Shown here: positions 37,901 through 46,592 of the stretch, piece by piece
Numbering within the stretch: position 1 is the stretch's first letter
Layout: each line of letters starts with the position of its first letter
From: Planctomycetota bacterium
GTDB lineage: Bacteria > Planctomycetota > UBA1135 > GCA-002686595
Length of the DNA: 64,000 bases
Reading direction: 5' to 3'
Assembly: GCA_016709875.1 (NCBI GenBank)
Contig: JADJLZ010000007.1
Span: 124,001 to 188,000 of the forward strand
Notes under the pieces: model-generated
Database searches by the model: none
What the model saw: the letters and a program-made list of their open reading frames with translations, nothing else
What the model was told of the DNA's origin: nothing
Translations under genes and position numbers: made by a program

Positions 37901-38956
37901 GCGCTCGAACGCCAGGGCAAGCTCGAGGATGCGCTCGCGGCCGCGCGCGCGGCCGCAGATGCAGCCCCGGATTCCGGCCCGATCCAGCACCATCTCGGCC
38001 GCCTCGCGCTCGGAATGGGCCGACTCGATCTCGCGCTGCCCGCGTTTCGCAGCGCGCTGGCGCAGCTGCCCTCATCCAGCGGAGCGCGCAGCACGGCCGA
38101 GTTCCTGCGCCTGGTCGAGGAAGGCCGCGCAGCGCGTCCCGCGCTCTTCGACGCGGAGGGCGAGCGCAGCGAGCTCGAGGCGCTGGCCGCACGGCGGCCC
38201 GACGACCCGCGCGTGCTGCTGGCGCAGGCGCGCAACGACCTCGAGACCAGCGCCAACGACCCCTCCTTCGGTGCCGACCGCGCCGCGCAGCGCCTTGCGC
38301 GCTTCCGCACCAAGCACCCGCAGAGCCCCTTCGAGTCGCTCGCGCGCGGCAGCACGGAGAGCTGGGCGCGCTTCCTGCTCGAGCTCGACCCGCAGCGCGC
38401 GCGCGGCTTCCTGGAAGACGAGCTCGAGCTCGACCCGGGCAACGTCGACGCCTGGGCGCTGCTTCCGCGCTGCAGCGCGGAAGAGGGCCGCGACGAGGAT
38501 GCGCTCGCCGAGGTCGCGTTCCTCCAGCGCCTCGCGCCGGGTCGCGAGGGCCTGACGGAATACCTGCGCGTGCGCTCGCGCGGCGACTGGTCGGTCGAGG
38601 GGGTCAACTTGATCCGTGAGCGCATCCAGCGCCTGGATCCCAAGGCCGCGGTCGCGCCGGCGACGCTCGCGGTCGAACTGCGGGCCTACCTGACCCTGGG
38701 CCCGCGCGGCGTGGCCAAGGCGCTCGAATTGTGCGCCGCTCTGGATCCCGCGCGCCTCGCTCGCGAACCCTCGGCGCTGCGGGCCGAGATCCACTGGCTG
38801 AACGCGATCGCCCTGCTCGCGCGCGGTGAGGGCGACGATCTCGTGCAGGCGCGCCTGCGCACGACCGTGCTCGACAAGCTCGAGCGCGACCCCGCGCGCC
38901 GTCCGCTGCTGCTCGCCCTGCGCGGCCTGGCGCAGCCCCCAAAGCGCACGCCCTGA
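34976..38956 (+). CDS. Membrane-anchored TPR-repeat protein
   Basis: The 1326-residue protein has one N-terminal transmembrane segment (about 5-23) and then a long all-helical region of degenerate TPR-like hairpins, for example LERGRVLLELGSFDNARTEL, LERQGKLEDALAAARAAAD and HHLGRLALGMGRLDLALPAF. It is probably exposed to the periplasm as a scaffold. A TPR protein beside a sigma-54 activator and polysaccharide genes recalls the PrsT/PrsR arrangement of PEP-CTERM loci, but that is analogy. A possible -10 (TACACT, 34951-34956) lies 19 bp before the ATG. Its stop is 1 bp from the converging deacetylase stop. Confidence 0.8.
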   Translation: MKWSTIVSYALAAGGALALVALVSRERSQTAEEFWTSVEKRYASGTIDRQQFLRELALAQSQAEIEGLHSVATQVQLERGRVLLELGSFDNARTELAAVAAEGADQREVELLRIQLELEAGEPAAGLELAHSWLARHPDDARAWSLSSGLSRVQADAARDEALKASERVLISESTPAARQCVRELSARPASDPRRIALARDLRAIYGVRLESEVERVLESCARAARANASARDSAGRSLGLEFDPEVLTRFAQLCDEAGLGEEALELLLAASGRPGMADSESAASFLLHSLVERGRWRYGTQAAAAWLDKHQGSTQFMMDACRSVYGARGTPDGNAGVLYNWAMALLLVRTSEIGSAWAFYEGEAFYDIGTREMLEFARNNLSQYAAPDGPEPFPRARIVALRHLADCCKRMGLAVDEREALESVVALDPDGSGESWLRLAELQLASAFGGFRAPDLSYAKGMALLPARSAELQSRWEKIGAQELRALGLDPRNLRQDIQSGLRVRASTGAAPFELYTLARAHLDAGRLYDAQSLLQQLEASVPGFVPTLDLRLEIARTQGRTRDIVDAFLARLSKVGLDERSRATLDALPAGALTSADMRRVVQADPDHSGRRAVARSFAARGDRESALRFLGEIPPSELESADQLFAARLQLQSNDPAAAFARLAKLGDQLAQTPGALEAWIDAGLRAGKLDELRAELPSRAQALALDRPRFLALADRLLASDQAALAHGLLARLDGAGRDLGGGDVLWRLAECALALDKSEEFHALQERAAAFDTHGAVELLALLALPAGSDSDTLLGAVQALRKSAFAPSPAARIALASLAGDAKGLQSALAEARATGPLDPACERLAELPPAAAEARALGLLVLALEKPAFGACAAERLHALDGDANADWRDWFRARMHRAAGEPRAEEALLRALVARTPGFAPAWNRLLELRSSPEDEGESDLDLRLARSAALGDEAAIPAECDWDRSRALERQGKLEDALAAARAAADAAPDSGPIQHHLGRLALGMGRLDLALPAFRSALAQLPSSSGARSTAEFLRLVEEGRAARPALFDAEGERSELEALAARRPDDPRVLLAQARNDLETSANDPSFGADRAAQRLARFRTKHPQSPFESLARGSTESWARFLLELDPQRARGFLEDELELDPGNVDAWALLPRCSAEEGRDEDALAEVAFLQRLAPGREGLTEYLRVRSRGDWSVEGVNLIRERIQRLDPKAAVAPATLAVELRAYLTLGPRGVAKALELCAALDPARLAREPSALRAEIHWLNAIALLARGEGDDLVQARLRTTVLDKLERDPARRPLLLALRGLAQPPKRTP

Positions 38957-38957
38957 C

Positions 38958-39800
38958 TCAGTCGAGCGCGCGCGCCTCGCGCAGCACTTCGCGCAGCGAG
39001 CCGAAGCGGAAGTGCGCGAGCAAGGCCTCGAGCCGCGGCAGCGTGCGCGCGAGGTTCAGGTAGTGGCGCGTGCGCTTGGACCAGGGCGCGTCGATGCGCG
39101 GCTGCGCGGGATCGAACTCCCAGGGGTGCAGGTAGAAGCACAGCGGACGGCCGCTGCGCTCGATGCTCGCGCAGGCCGCGCGTGTGATCCCGAAGGGCAA
39201 GAGGCGGAAGTAGCCTCCCCCGCCGACCGGCAGGCTCTGGCCGAGGAAGCTCCAGGTCGAGACGGGGAACTCGACCACGCTGCGCTGCGCACCCGCGTCC
39301 ACGCGGCTGATGCCGGGCTCGAAGCCGGGCACGCCGTAGACCGGATGGCGGATCGGGTGCACGCTCGAGTCGTAGCGGTAGCCGCGCTCGGCGAGCACCT
39401 CGAAGGCCCACCAGGTCGCGCGCGTGAGCGTGAAGGTCGAGGCGCGAAACCCCTCCGGGCGCGGCGCGCCGGCGGCCATCAACGCCGCCTCGGTGAGCTC
39501 GAGATCGCGCACGAGCCCCGCGCGCCCCAGATCCTGCAGGAAGGCGTGCTCGTAGCCGTGGCTCGCGATCTCGTGGCCCGCCTCCAGGCAGCGGCGCACC
39601 CACTCGGGGTGGCGTTCGGCGACCCAGCCGAGCCAAAAGAAGGTCGCGTGCGCGCGTTGCTTCTCGAGCGCGCGCAGGATCGCGCCCAGGCCCTGCTCCA
39701 ATCGCGAGGGCACACCGTCCCAGTCCGAGCGCGCGAAGTGGCCGCGCAGGTTGGCGACCTGGAAGTACTCCTCGACGTCGAAGCTGAGCGCGTGCAGCAC
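38958..39800 (-). CDS. Polysaccharide deacetylase, exosortase-A-locus type
   Basis: The 280-residue NodB-fold enzyme begins SFDVEEYFQV (metal-binding Asp and the EEYF typical of the PEP-CTERM-locus subfamily). ATFFWLGW and the metal-ligand motif ASHGYEH follow, then YDSSVHPIRHPVYG, GGGGYFRLLP and FYLHPWEFDP of the DUF3473 C-terminal extension. It should remove N-acetyl groups from an extracellular polysaccharide. No signal peptide is seen, as is usual in this subfamily. The start is GTG 39800, 7 bp after the amidotransferase gene. It is the last gene of the export/polymerisation set. Confidence 0.9.
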   Translation of the reverse strand: MLHALSFDVEEYFQVANLRGHFARSDWDGVPSRLEQGLGAILRALEKQRAHATFFWLGWVAERHPEWVRRCLEAGHEIASHGYEHAFLQDLGRAGLVRDLELTEAALMAAGAPRPEGFRASTFTLTRATWWAFEVLAERGYRYDSSVHPIRHPVYGVPGFEPGISRVDAGAQRSVVEFPVSTWSFLGQSLPVGGGGYFRLLPFGITRAACASIERSGRPLCFYLHPWEFDPAQPRIDAPWSKRTRHYLNLARTLPRLEALLAHFRFGSLREVLREARALD

Positions 39801-39807
39801 GGGGACC

Positions 39808-41697
39808 TCAGTCTGCCAGAGTCGGGGAAAGCGCGTGACGCAGGCGCCAGCGTTCGAGCACGAACACGCTCCACAGGAGCTGGGAGTGGTCGCGCAGGCC
39901 CGAGCGGTGCTGCGCCAGCGCGCTGCGCAGGCGCTCGCGCGCGAACCACTCCTGCGGCAGCGACTCGACCGCCTCGGAGATGACGCCCGCGAGCGGGCCC
40001 GCGATCCAGCTGCGCAGCGGGATGTCGAAACCGCGCTTGGGCCCGTCGAGGATCTCCGCGGGCAGGCGCGCGCGCAGCGCCTCGCGCAGCGCGTGCTTGC
40101 CGCGGCCGCCGCGCACCTTCTCGCCCGCGGGCAAGTGCACGAAGCGCTCTACCAGGCGGTGGTCCAGTAGCGGCGGGCGCAGCTCCAGGCTGGCCCCCAT
40201 CGAAGCGCGGTCGCTCTTCACCAGGATGCGGTCGGGCAGGAAGGTGTGGAAGTCGGCGTAGGTCGCGCGCAGCAGCGGATCGTCCACAGTGGGCCGGCGG
40301 TAGTGCTCCTCGAAGGCATCGAAGGGATCGTGATCGGCGAGCGAGCGCGCGAGCCCGGGCTCGAGCAGCGCCAGCGCGTCCTCACGCGCGAGCTGCGTGA
40401 GGCTCGCGTAGTAGGCGCGCGCAGGCTCGCGGCCGAGCTCCAGGAGCGTGCTCTTCGCGCGCAGGAAGCGCGGCGCCCAGTCGAGCTTGGGGTAGACGCG
40501 GCCGACGCCCGCGAGCGCGCGGCAGCCCGCGCGGCCGAGGAGGCGCCGCGCGCGGTTCTCGGCCACGTCGAAGACGTAGCGCCGGTAGCCACCGAAGACC
40601 TCGTCGCCGCCGTCGCCGGAGAGCGCGACCGTCACGTGCTCGCGCGCCATGCGCGAGACGAGCAGCGTCGGCACGCACGAGGGATCGGCCAGGGGCTCGT
40701 CGAAGAACCAGGGCAGCTCCTCGAGCGCGAGCGCGGGATCGGCTTCCAGGCGCGCGGTGTGGTGGCGCGCGGAGAGGCGCTGCGCCGTGCGCTCGGCGAT
40801 CGCGAGTTCGTCGAATTCCTCCTCGCGGAACCCGACCGTGCAGAGCACCAGCGGATCTACCTTGGCGCGTGCCATCGAGTCGGCCACGGCGCTCGAGTCC
40901 ATGCCGCCCGAGAGGAAGGCGCCCAGCGGAACGTCGCTCACGAGCTGTTCGCGCACGCTGCGATCGAGGCTCTCGAGGATCTCCTCGCCCGCCGCGGGCC
41001 CGCGCAGGCTCTCGTGCGGGAGGTCCCAGTAGCGCGAGAGGCGCGGCTCGCCGCCCTCCCATACGAGCACGGAGGCCGGCGGCATGCGCTGCATGCCCTC
41101 GAAGGCCGCCTCGGGGCCGCCGATCCAGCCCTGCACGAGGTATTCGAGCAGCGCGCGCGCGCGCAGGCGCCGCGGCAGGAGGCCGCTCGCGAGCAGCGCC
41201 TTGGGCTCGCTGCCGAAGAGGAACGTGCCGGCCGCGCGCGCGAAGTACAGCGGCTTGATCCCGATGCGATCGCGCGCGAGGACCAGCCGCGGCCGTGCGC
41301 TGGCGCGCCAGTCGAGCACGGCCACGGCAAACATGCCGACCAGGCGCTCGGGGAAGCGCTCGCCGAGTTCCTCGTAGAGGTGCACGATGCACTCCACGTC
41401 GGAGTTCGAGCGGAAGACGTGGCCGCGGCCCTGGAGCTCACCGCGCAGCTCGCGGTAGTTGTAGATCTCGCCGTTGCACCACACCGCGATGTCGCGCGCC
41501 TCGTTCCAGTGCGGCTGGCGGCCGCCCTCGGGGTCGATCACAGCCAGGCGCCGGAAGCCGACACCGAAGGGCGCGCGGAACTCGAGCGTCTCGTCATCCG
41601 GGCCGCGGTGCGCGATCGAGCGCGCCATGGCGGCGAGCCTTTCGCGCGCGGGCAGGCCGCGCGGGTCCTCGCAGGCGATGCCGGCGAATCCACACAG
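39808..41697 (-). CDS. Asparagine-synthase-like glutamine amidotransferase with CTG start
   Basis: The 629-residue class II amidotransferase should use glutamine ammonia to amidate a carboxylate, possibly a uronic-acid sugar in this locus. The N-terminal glutaminase domain needs Cys as residue 2 (CGFAGI), and the codon directly before that TGT is CTG at 41697-41695. A GGAGG sequence sits 5 nt upstream, so CTG is taken as the start. The domain also shows AHRGPDDE, CNGEIYNYRELR and NSDVECIVHLYEE. The synthetase domain has LSGGMDSSAV and ALSGDGGDEVFGGYRRY. The start is 1 bp after the ligase gene stop. The family is typical of exosortase-A polysaccharide loci. Confidence 0.9.
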   Translation of the reverse strand: MCGFAGIACEDPRGLPARERLAAMARSIAHRGPDDETLEFRAPFGVGFRRLAVIDPEGGRQPHWNEARDIAVWCNGEIYNYRELRGELQGRGHVFRSNSDVECIVHLYEELGERFPERLVGMFAVAVLDWRASARPRLVLARDRIGIKPLYFARAAGTFLFGSEPKALLASGLLPRRLRARALLEYLVQGWIGGPEAAFEGMQRMPPASVLVWEGGEPRLSRYWDLPHESLRGPAAGEEILESLDRSVREQLVSDVPLGAFLSGGMDSSAVADSMARAKVDPLVLCTVGFREEEFDELAIAERTAQRLSARHHTARLEADPALALEELPWFFDEPLADPSCVPTLLVSRMAREHVTVALSGDGGDEVFGGYRRYVFDVAENRARRLLGRAGCRALAGVGRVYPKLDWAPRFLRAKSTLLELGREPARAYYASLTQLAREDALALLEPGLARSLADHDPFDAFEEHYRRPTVDDPLLRATYADFHTFLPDRILVKSDRASMGASLELRPPLLDHRLVERFVHLPAGEKVRGGRGKHALREALRARLPAEILDGPKRGFDIPLRSWIAGPLAGVISEAVESLPQEWFARERLRSALAQHRSGLRDHSQLLWSVFVLERWRLRHALSPTLAD

Positions 41698-41698
41698 C

Positions 41699-43093
41699 TC
41701 AGCCTCCGAAGGCCGGCGCACGGCGTTCGCGCCCGAAGCCGCGATCGCCCGGCCGCGCGCCGAAGCCGCGCGAACGCTCGTGCGCGAGCCGGCCGCGCAC
41801 GCCTTCGCGCTTGGGATAGGAGAATTCGTCGGCCATCGAGGCACGCGCGATGGCCGTGAACACGAGCACGATCGCCACCAGGTGATAGAACAGGTCGAAG
41901 TGCGCTCGGTTGAGGAAGAAGCTGCCGACCGCGAAGGCGACCAGCGAGGCCTCGAACATCGTCGTGTACGAGAGGATCCAGCTCGAGTGGTAGCGCGCGC
42001 TGGCCTCGCGTCTCAACTTCCACAGGTCGATGAAGCTCCAGGCGAAGAGCGTCAGGTAGAGCAGGAAGGCCGGCGTGCCGCACTCCGACCAGATCTGCAG
42101 GTAGCTGTTGTGCGTGACGCGCGTTCCCGGCCCGCCCTCGGCGTCGGTCGTCGCCTTGGGATCGTAGCGGCGGTAGTTCTCCTGGAATTTCTCGTAGCCG
42201 ACGCCGAGCAGCGGGCTTGGCCTGGATCATGTGCAGCGCGACCATCCAGGCATCCAGACGGCCCTTGGCCGAGCCCTCGGTCTCGTACTGGCTGATCGTC
42301 CGATGCGGTCGACGAACGAGCGCGGCACGATCATCAGCCCGCCCAGGAAACACAGCCCGAGCAGCGCGAAGGACGCCACGCGGTTGCGCGAACGCCAGGC
42401 CAGCACCAGCGCGGTGATGCCCAGCGCGAGGAAGCCCCCGCGGCTGTGCGTGGCGACGATCGTCATCGCCGTGAGCGGGACCATCGCCAGCACGGTGCGC
42501 CGGATCAGCACGCGCCGTTCCGAGAGCCCCAGATGCAAGAGCAGCGGGATCGCCATGCACAGGGCCAACGCGAAGTCGTTGTTGTCCACCAGCGCGCCGC
42601 CCGGACCTTGCTCGATCTTGAGGCCACCGGCATGCACGATGAAGTTGACGCCGTTCTTCACGCCGAAGAAGCCGAAGCACAGCGCGATCACCCAGACCAG
42701 GATGCGCAGGTGCTCGCGCGAGCGCACGATGGCGGTCGTGAAGAGCGCCACGCCGATGATCTTGCAGTACTCGGTGTAGTTCTCGAAATCGTGCGGCCTC
42801 AGGTTGCTCGAGAAGAGCAGCGAGAGTCCGATCAGCAGAGCCAGCGCGATCATCGTCCAGCAGCGCAGATCAGGCCGGAAGAAGCGCTTGTCGGGCATGC
42901 GCGAGAACAGGTAGCCCGTGAGCGTCACGATCGCGACGTAGTAGGACCAGCGCTGGTCGCGCGCCCAGCCCCAGGTCAGGTCCTGCACGCGCATGTAGGC
43001 CAGCATCGAGAAGACCAGCAGGCCGATGAAGGGCCTCCGGAAACAGCTCGGCAGCGTGCCGATGATGAACAGGGCGACGGCGAGATCGCGCAT
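41699..43093 (-). CDS. O-antigen/O-glycosylation ligase (Wzy/WaaL-like); paired frameshifts
   Basis: The polytopic protein starts MRDLAVALFIIGTLP and continues RRPFIGLLVFSMLAYM, as in the probable O-glycosylation ligases of exosortase-A loci. About ten transmembrane helices are present. The coding frame breaks near 42300-42302 (one base seems missing, after FVDRI) and returns at the G run 42213-42215 (one base seems extra). Between them about 28 codons (TISQYETEGSAKGRLDAWM, then VALHMIQAK) read in another frame, while the original frame hits TGA at 42227. Beyond, PLLGVGYEKFQENY and THNSYLQIW are classic ligase motifs. Corrected length is about 464 residues. Start 43093 is 7 bp after the chain-length gene. 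Confidence 0.82.
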
Positions 43094-43100
43094 CGGGCCC

Positions 43101-44717
43101 TCAGCGCAGCTTGCCTCGCACCTGTTCGATGCGTGCGCGCAACTGCGGCGAGAGCAGCTCGGGATTGCGCGCCCAGGCCCAGGTCACGAAGCCCACGGAG
43201 ACGATGAAGGCGGCGCTCGCGACGCCCACGAGCGCGCGCCGCAGCAGGCGCACGCGCCGCTGGCGGCTGGTCAGGATGCTGCCGATGTTCCCCAGCACCG
43301 GCGCGACCATCACGCGGCTGATGTCGTGCACGCTGCGGAAGCAGTTGCGCCCGTATTCGGCCGAGAGCGAGATCGCCAGACCCAGCGCCAGGCCCGCGAC
43401 CAGCGCGAAGGCGATGATCAGCCAGGGGTTGGGCTCGGTGGCCTTGAGCGGCTCCAGCGCCTCCTGCGTGACGCTGAAGGGGTCGTTCAGCCGGCTCGCC
43501 ATCTGCTTGGCGAGCGTGACCTTCTCGTCGCGGCGCAGCGAGGCGGCGGTGAGCTCCTCCTGGTAGCGGTCGGAGAGGCTGCGGTGGCTGCGGATCTCGC
43601 TGTAGACCAGGTACAACCGGTCGACCTCCGCCTCCTTCTTCAGGATCTCCGCCTCCAGGCTCTCCTTCTTGCCGCGCAGCAGCTCGCGCTCCAGGCGCGC
43701 CGCGTCGAGCTGCTTCTGACGCTCCTGGAAGAGCGGGTTGGGCTTGTCGATGCTGGCGATGTCGCTGCGCGTCGCGAGGCGCTTGATCTGGTCGCGCTTC
43801 TCGGTCAGCTGCGAGATCTGCTCCGAGAGGATCTTGTACTTGCTGTGCGTGTCGCGGTAGCGCTCGAGCTCGGCCTGCTTGTCGAAGATCTGCTTCTCGA
43901 TCGCGATCAGCTCGCTCGAGGTGTTGACCCCCTGGAGCAGCTGCTCTTCGCTCAGCTTGGGCGGTGTCTCGTTCAGGCGCACCTCGAAGTCGGTGTAGCG
44001 CCGCTCGGCCTGGTCGAGGTCCAGGCGCGTCTTCTCGAGTTCGTCCTTCTGCTTCTGCAGGCGCTGGAATTCGGGATCCTCGGAACGCTGCTCGCTCCCG
44101 CCCGGGATCGGCTGCGTCGTCGTGATCTTGTTGTCCTTGTAGAGGCGCGTCAGCGCATCCTCTTCGCCCGTGAGGCGCACCTCGAGCGCAGCGACCTCCT
44201 CGTTGGCGACCTTGGCGTCGTTGTCGACCTTGTTGCGGTCGCGGTCGATGACGTCCTGCTTCCAGTCGTCGCGCAGCGCCTTCAGGAAGTCCATCGCGAA
44301 CTTCACGTTGACGTGCATGTACTCGATCGTGACGAAGGTGCTCGTCGAGGGCCCCGCGCCGGTCGGCTTCTCGGTCTTGACCTTCAGGTCGTCGCGCACG
44401 TCGTTCACGAAGTCGCCCTGCTCGCGCGTTCCCAGCAGCAGGTACTCCGTGCGCTTCATCTCCTCGAGCACCTTGCGGATGCGCTCGTTCGAGCGGATCT
44501 GGTTGCCGGCGTTGTCCGCCTCCTTGCCCGAGAAGCTGACACTCACGGGCCGCACCTCGACCTGCGTCACGATCAGGTACTTCTTCGGGATGAAGACCGC
44601 CAACGCGACCCCCAGCGTGAGCATGAGCAGCGCCGGCAGCGCGAGCTGCCAACGGCGTCTCGAGAGGATCTCGGTGAACTCGGCCAGCTGGCCCTGGGTC
44701 TCGATCTGTACGGCCAT
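43101..44717 (-). CDS. Polysaccharide chain-length determinant (Wzz/PCP family)
   Basis: The 538-residue inner-membrane protein has a transmembrane helix at about 25-43 (LALPALLMLTLGVALAVF). A long periplasmic part follows with extensive coiled coil (about 165-410, rich in Glu, Lys, Arg and Gln), then a second helix near 440-460 (WLIIAFALVAGLALGLAI) and a third near 498-518. It lacks a C-terminal tyrosine-kinase domain. It controls polymer length together with the ligase/polymerase and the outer-membrane exporter encoded on either side. Such long coiled-coil versions are typical of exosortase-A-type loci. Confidence 0.9.
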   Translation of the reverse strand: MAVQIETQGQLAEFTEILSRRRWQLALPALLMLTLGVALAVFIPKKYLIVTQVEVRPVSVSFSGKEADNAGNQIRSNERIRKVLEEMKRTEYLLLGTREQGDFVNDVRDDLKVKTEKPTGAGPSTSTFVTIEYMHVNVKFAMDFLKALRDDWKQDVIDRDRNKVDNDAKVANEEVAALEVRLTGEEDALTRLYKDNKITTTQPIPGGSEQRSEDPEFQRLQKQKDELEKTRLDLDQAERRYTDFEVRLNETPPKLSEEQLLQGVNTSSELIAIEKQIFDKQAELERYRDTHSKYKILSEQISQLTEKRDQIKRLATRSDIASIDKPNPLFQERQKQLDAARLERELLRGKKESLEAEILKKEAEVDRLYLVYSEIRSHRSLSDRYQEELTAASLRRDEKVTLAKQMASRLNDPFSVTQEALEPLKATEPNPWLIIAFALVAGLALGLAISLSAEYGRNCFRSVHDISRVMVAPVLGNIGSILTSRQRRVRLLRRALVGVASAAFIVSVGFVTWAWARNPELLSPQLRARIEQVRGKLR

Positions 44718-44726
44718 GCCCCGTTC

Positions 44727-45488
44727 TCAGTGCAGGACGTTGTTGTTGTAGTACGAGAACTGGTTGAGCGAGAAGAACGCGCCGCCGATGCCCGAGAGCA
44801 CCTTCTTGACCGGGAAGAGCATCGAGTCGAGGAAGTAGCCCAGCTGCGCGAGCATCGTCGGCGGGACGAAGATGATGTCGAGCTCCTCGATGCCCATGTT
44901 GAAGCTCGAGTCGCCGTTCTCGAGCAGGTCCCCGATGTTGACCTCGTAGACCTCGGGGTCGCGCGGGTCGGCCTTGATCAGGCGCACGCGGCCGAGGTTC
45001 GCCGTGTCGTCCTTGGGGCTGGCCTTCATCACGGCCTCGAAGATCGTCTCGTCGCCGGTGAGCGTCTTCTCGCCCGCCGCGGCGACCTCGCCGTAGATGA
45101 AGTACTTCTTGCTCCCGCCCGTGTTCGCGATGTCGACCTTGATGTCGAGCTGCGGGTAGTAGGGCGAGTACTTCTCCATCAGCAGCGCCTCGAGCTCCGT
45201 GCGCGTGTAGCCCGCGACCGCGACCGACCCGAGTTCCGGCAGCAGGATCGTGCCGTCGATGTCGATGCGCTTGCTCAGCGTCAACTCGGACTTGTTGTAG
45301 GGATCCGAGATCGAGATCGTGTCGCCGATCGTGGCGTAGTTCTCCTCGAGCACGTTGCCGGTGTACTTCTTCCCGAAGCCCTTCTGGTTCATCCGGTCGA
45401 GCAGGCGCTTGTCCGGGGCCGTGCTGCAGGCGGCCAGGCAGGCGCAGAGGAGGAAGAGCCAGAAGCGCAGGTGCGGGGTCGTGGGCAT
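44727..45488 (-). CDS. Polysaccharide export lipoprotein (Wza/SLBB family)
   Basis: The 253-residue lipoprotein (lipobox LAAC near residue 21) has the polysaccharide export domain: GDTISISDPYNKSELTLSKRIDIDG (residues about 55-80, split here), IDGTILLPELGSVAVAGYTRTEL, followed by an SLBB-like beta-grasp domain with YFIYGEVAAAGEKTL. It should form the outer-membrane pore for the polymer. It heads the export operon. The 81 bp upstream contains a GGAAAG-G-CTTTCC palindrome at 45491-45503 right beside the start codon, a possible operator. Confidence 0.9.
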   Translation of the reverse strand: MPTTPHLRFWLFLLCACLAACSTAPDKRLLDRMNQKGFGKKYTGNVLEENYATIGDTISISDPYNKSELTLSKRIDIDGTILLPELGSVAVAGYTRTELEALLMEKYSPYYPQLDIKVDIANTGGSKKYFIYGEVAAAGEKTLTGDETIFEAVMKASPKDDTANLGRVRLIKADPRDPEVYEVNIGDLLENGDSSFNMGIEELDIIFVPPTMLAQLGYFLDSMLFPVKKVLSGIGGAFFSLNQFSYYNNNVLH

Positions 45489-45569
45489 GGGGAAAGGCTT
45501 TCCGGTCCGTGGGGCAGAGCCGGAACCCAGGCCTAGATCGGCACGACCGATCGCGAGGTGGAGTCCGAA

Positions 45570-46592
45570 CTAGCCGCCGTACTGCCGGGCGTAGTACTCA
45601 CGGTACGCACCGCTCGTGACCCTTTGCAACCACGGGCCCTGGCTCTGGTACCAGCGGATCGTGAGCGGCAGGGCCTGGGCGAAGGTGAACCTCGGGCTCC
45701 AGCCGAGTTCGCTGCGGATCTTGCTCGCGTCGATCGCATAGCGCCGGTCGTGGCCGGGGCGGTCCTTGACGTAGGTGATCAGGCTCTCGGGCTTGCCCAG
45801 CGCCCCCAGGACCTGCTTCACCAGGTCGAGGTTCTTCATCTCGTTGTTGCCGCCGATGTTGTAGACCTCGCCCGACTTGCCCTTCTCGAGCGCCGCCAGG
45901 ATCGCCTCGCAGTGGTCGCGCACGTAGAGCCAGTCGCGCACCTGCTGGCCGTCGCCGTAGACCGGGATGGACTTGTCCGCGCTCGCGTTGGCGATCATCA
46001 GCGGCAGGAACTTCTCGGGGAACTGGTAGGGCCCGTAGTTGTTCGAGCAGCGCGTGATCACGCAGTCCATGCCGTGCGTGTGGTGCGCGGCGCGCACGAG
46101 CAGGTCCGAGCCGGTCTTGCTCGCCGAGTAGGGCGAGTTGGGCTGCAGCGGCGTGTCCTCGGTGAAGAAGCCGCTCGCGCCCAGCGAGCCGTAGACCTCG
46201 TCGGTCGAGACGTGCACGAAGCGCTGCGTGCCGTGCTTGCGCGCGGCGTCGAGCAGCACCTGCGTGCCAGCGACGTTGGTGAGCACGAAGGGCAGGCCGG
46301 ACTGGATCGAGCGGTCGACGTGGCTCTCGGCGGCGAAGTGCACCAGCAGCGTGCGCTCGGAGCCCTTGGCCGAGGCGAAGGCGCGCTCGACGTCCTCGCC
46401 CTTGGTGATGTCGCCGTGGACGAAGCTGTAGCCCGGCCGGCCGGCGAGTGCCTCGAGGTTCTCGAGGTTGCCTGCGTAGGTCAGCGCGTCGAGGTTGACC
46501 ACGCGCCAGTCGGGCCGCAGTTCGGCCAGCATGTGCAGGAAGTTCGAGCCGATGAAGCCGGCGCCGCCGGTGACGATGCAGGTCGTGCTCAT
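45570..46592 (-). CDS. rmlB: dTDP-glucose 4,6-dehydratase
   Basis: The 340-residue short-chain dehydrogenase-type enzyme makes dTDP-4-keto-6-deoxyglucose. NAD-binding TGGAGFIGSNF is at 8-18. The catalytic VSTDEVYGS segment and the Tyr/Lys pair in PYSASKTGSD follow, then TRCSNNYGPYQFPEKFLPL, a signature of RmlB. Full family length. The ATG at 46592 overlaps the rmlD stop as ATGA. It is the last of rmlA-rmlD-rmlB. Confidence 0.96.
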   Translation of the reverse strand: MSTTCIVTGGAGFIGSNFLHMLAELRPDWRVVNLDALTYAGNLENLEALAGRPGYSFVHGDITKGEDVERAFASAKGSERTLLVHFAAESHVDRSIQSGLPFVLTNVAGTQVLLDAARKHGTQRFVHVSTDEVYGSLGASGFFTEDTPLQPNSPYSASKTGSDLLVRAAHHTHGMDCVITRCSNNYGPYQFPEKFLPLMIANASADKSIPVYGDGQQVRDWLYVRDHCEAILAALEKGKSGEVYNIGGNNEMKNLDLVKQVLGALGKPESLITYVKDRPGHDRRYAIDASKIRSELGWSPRFTFAQALPLTIRWYQSQGPWLQRVTSGAYREYYARQYGG

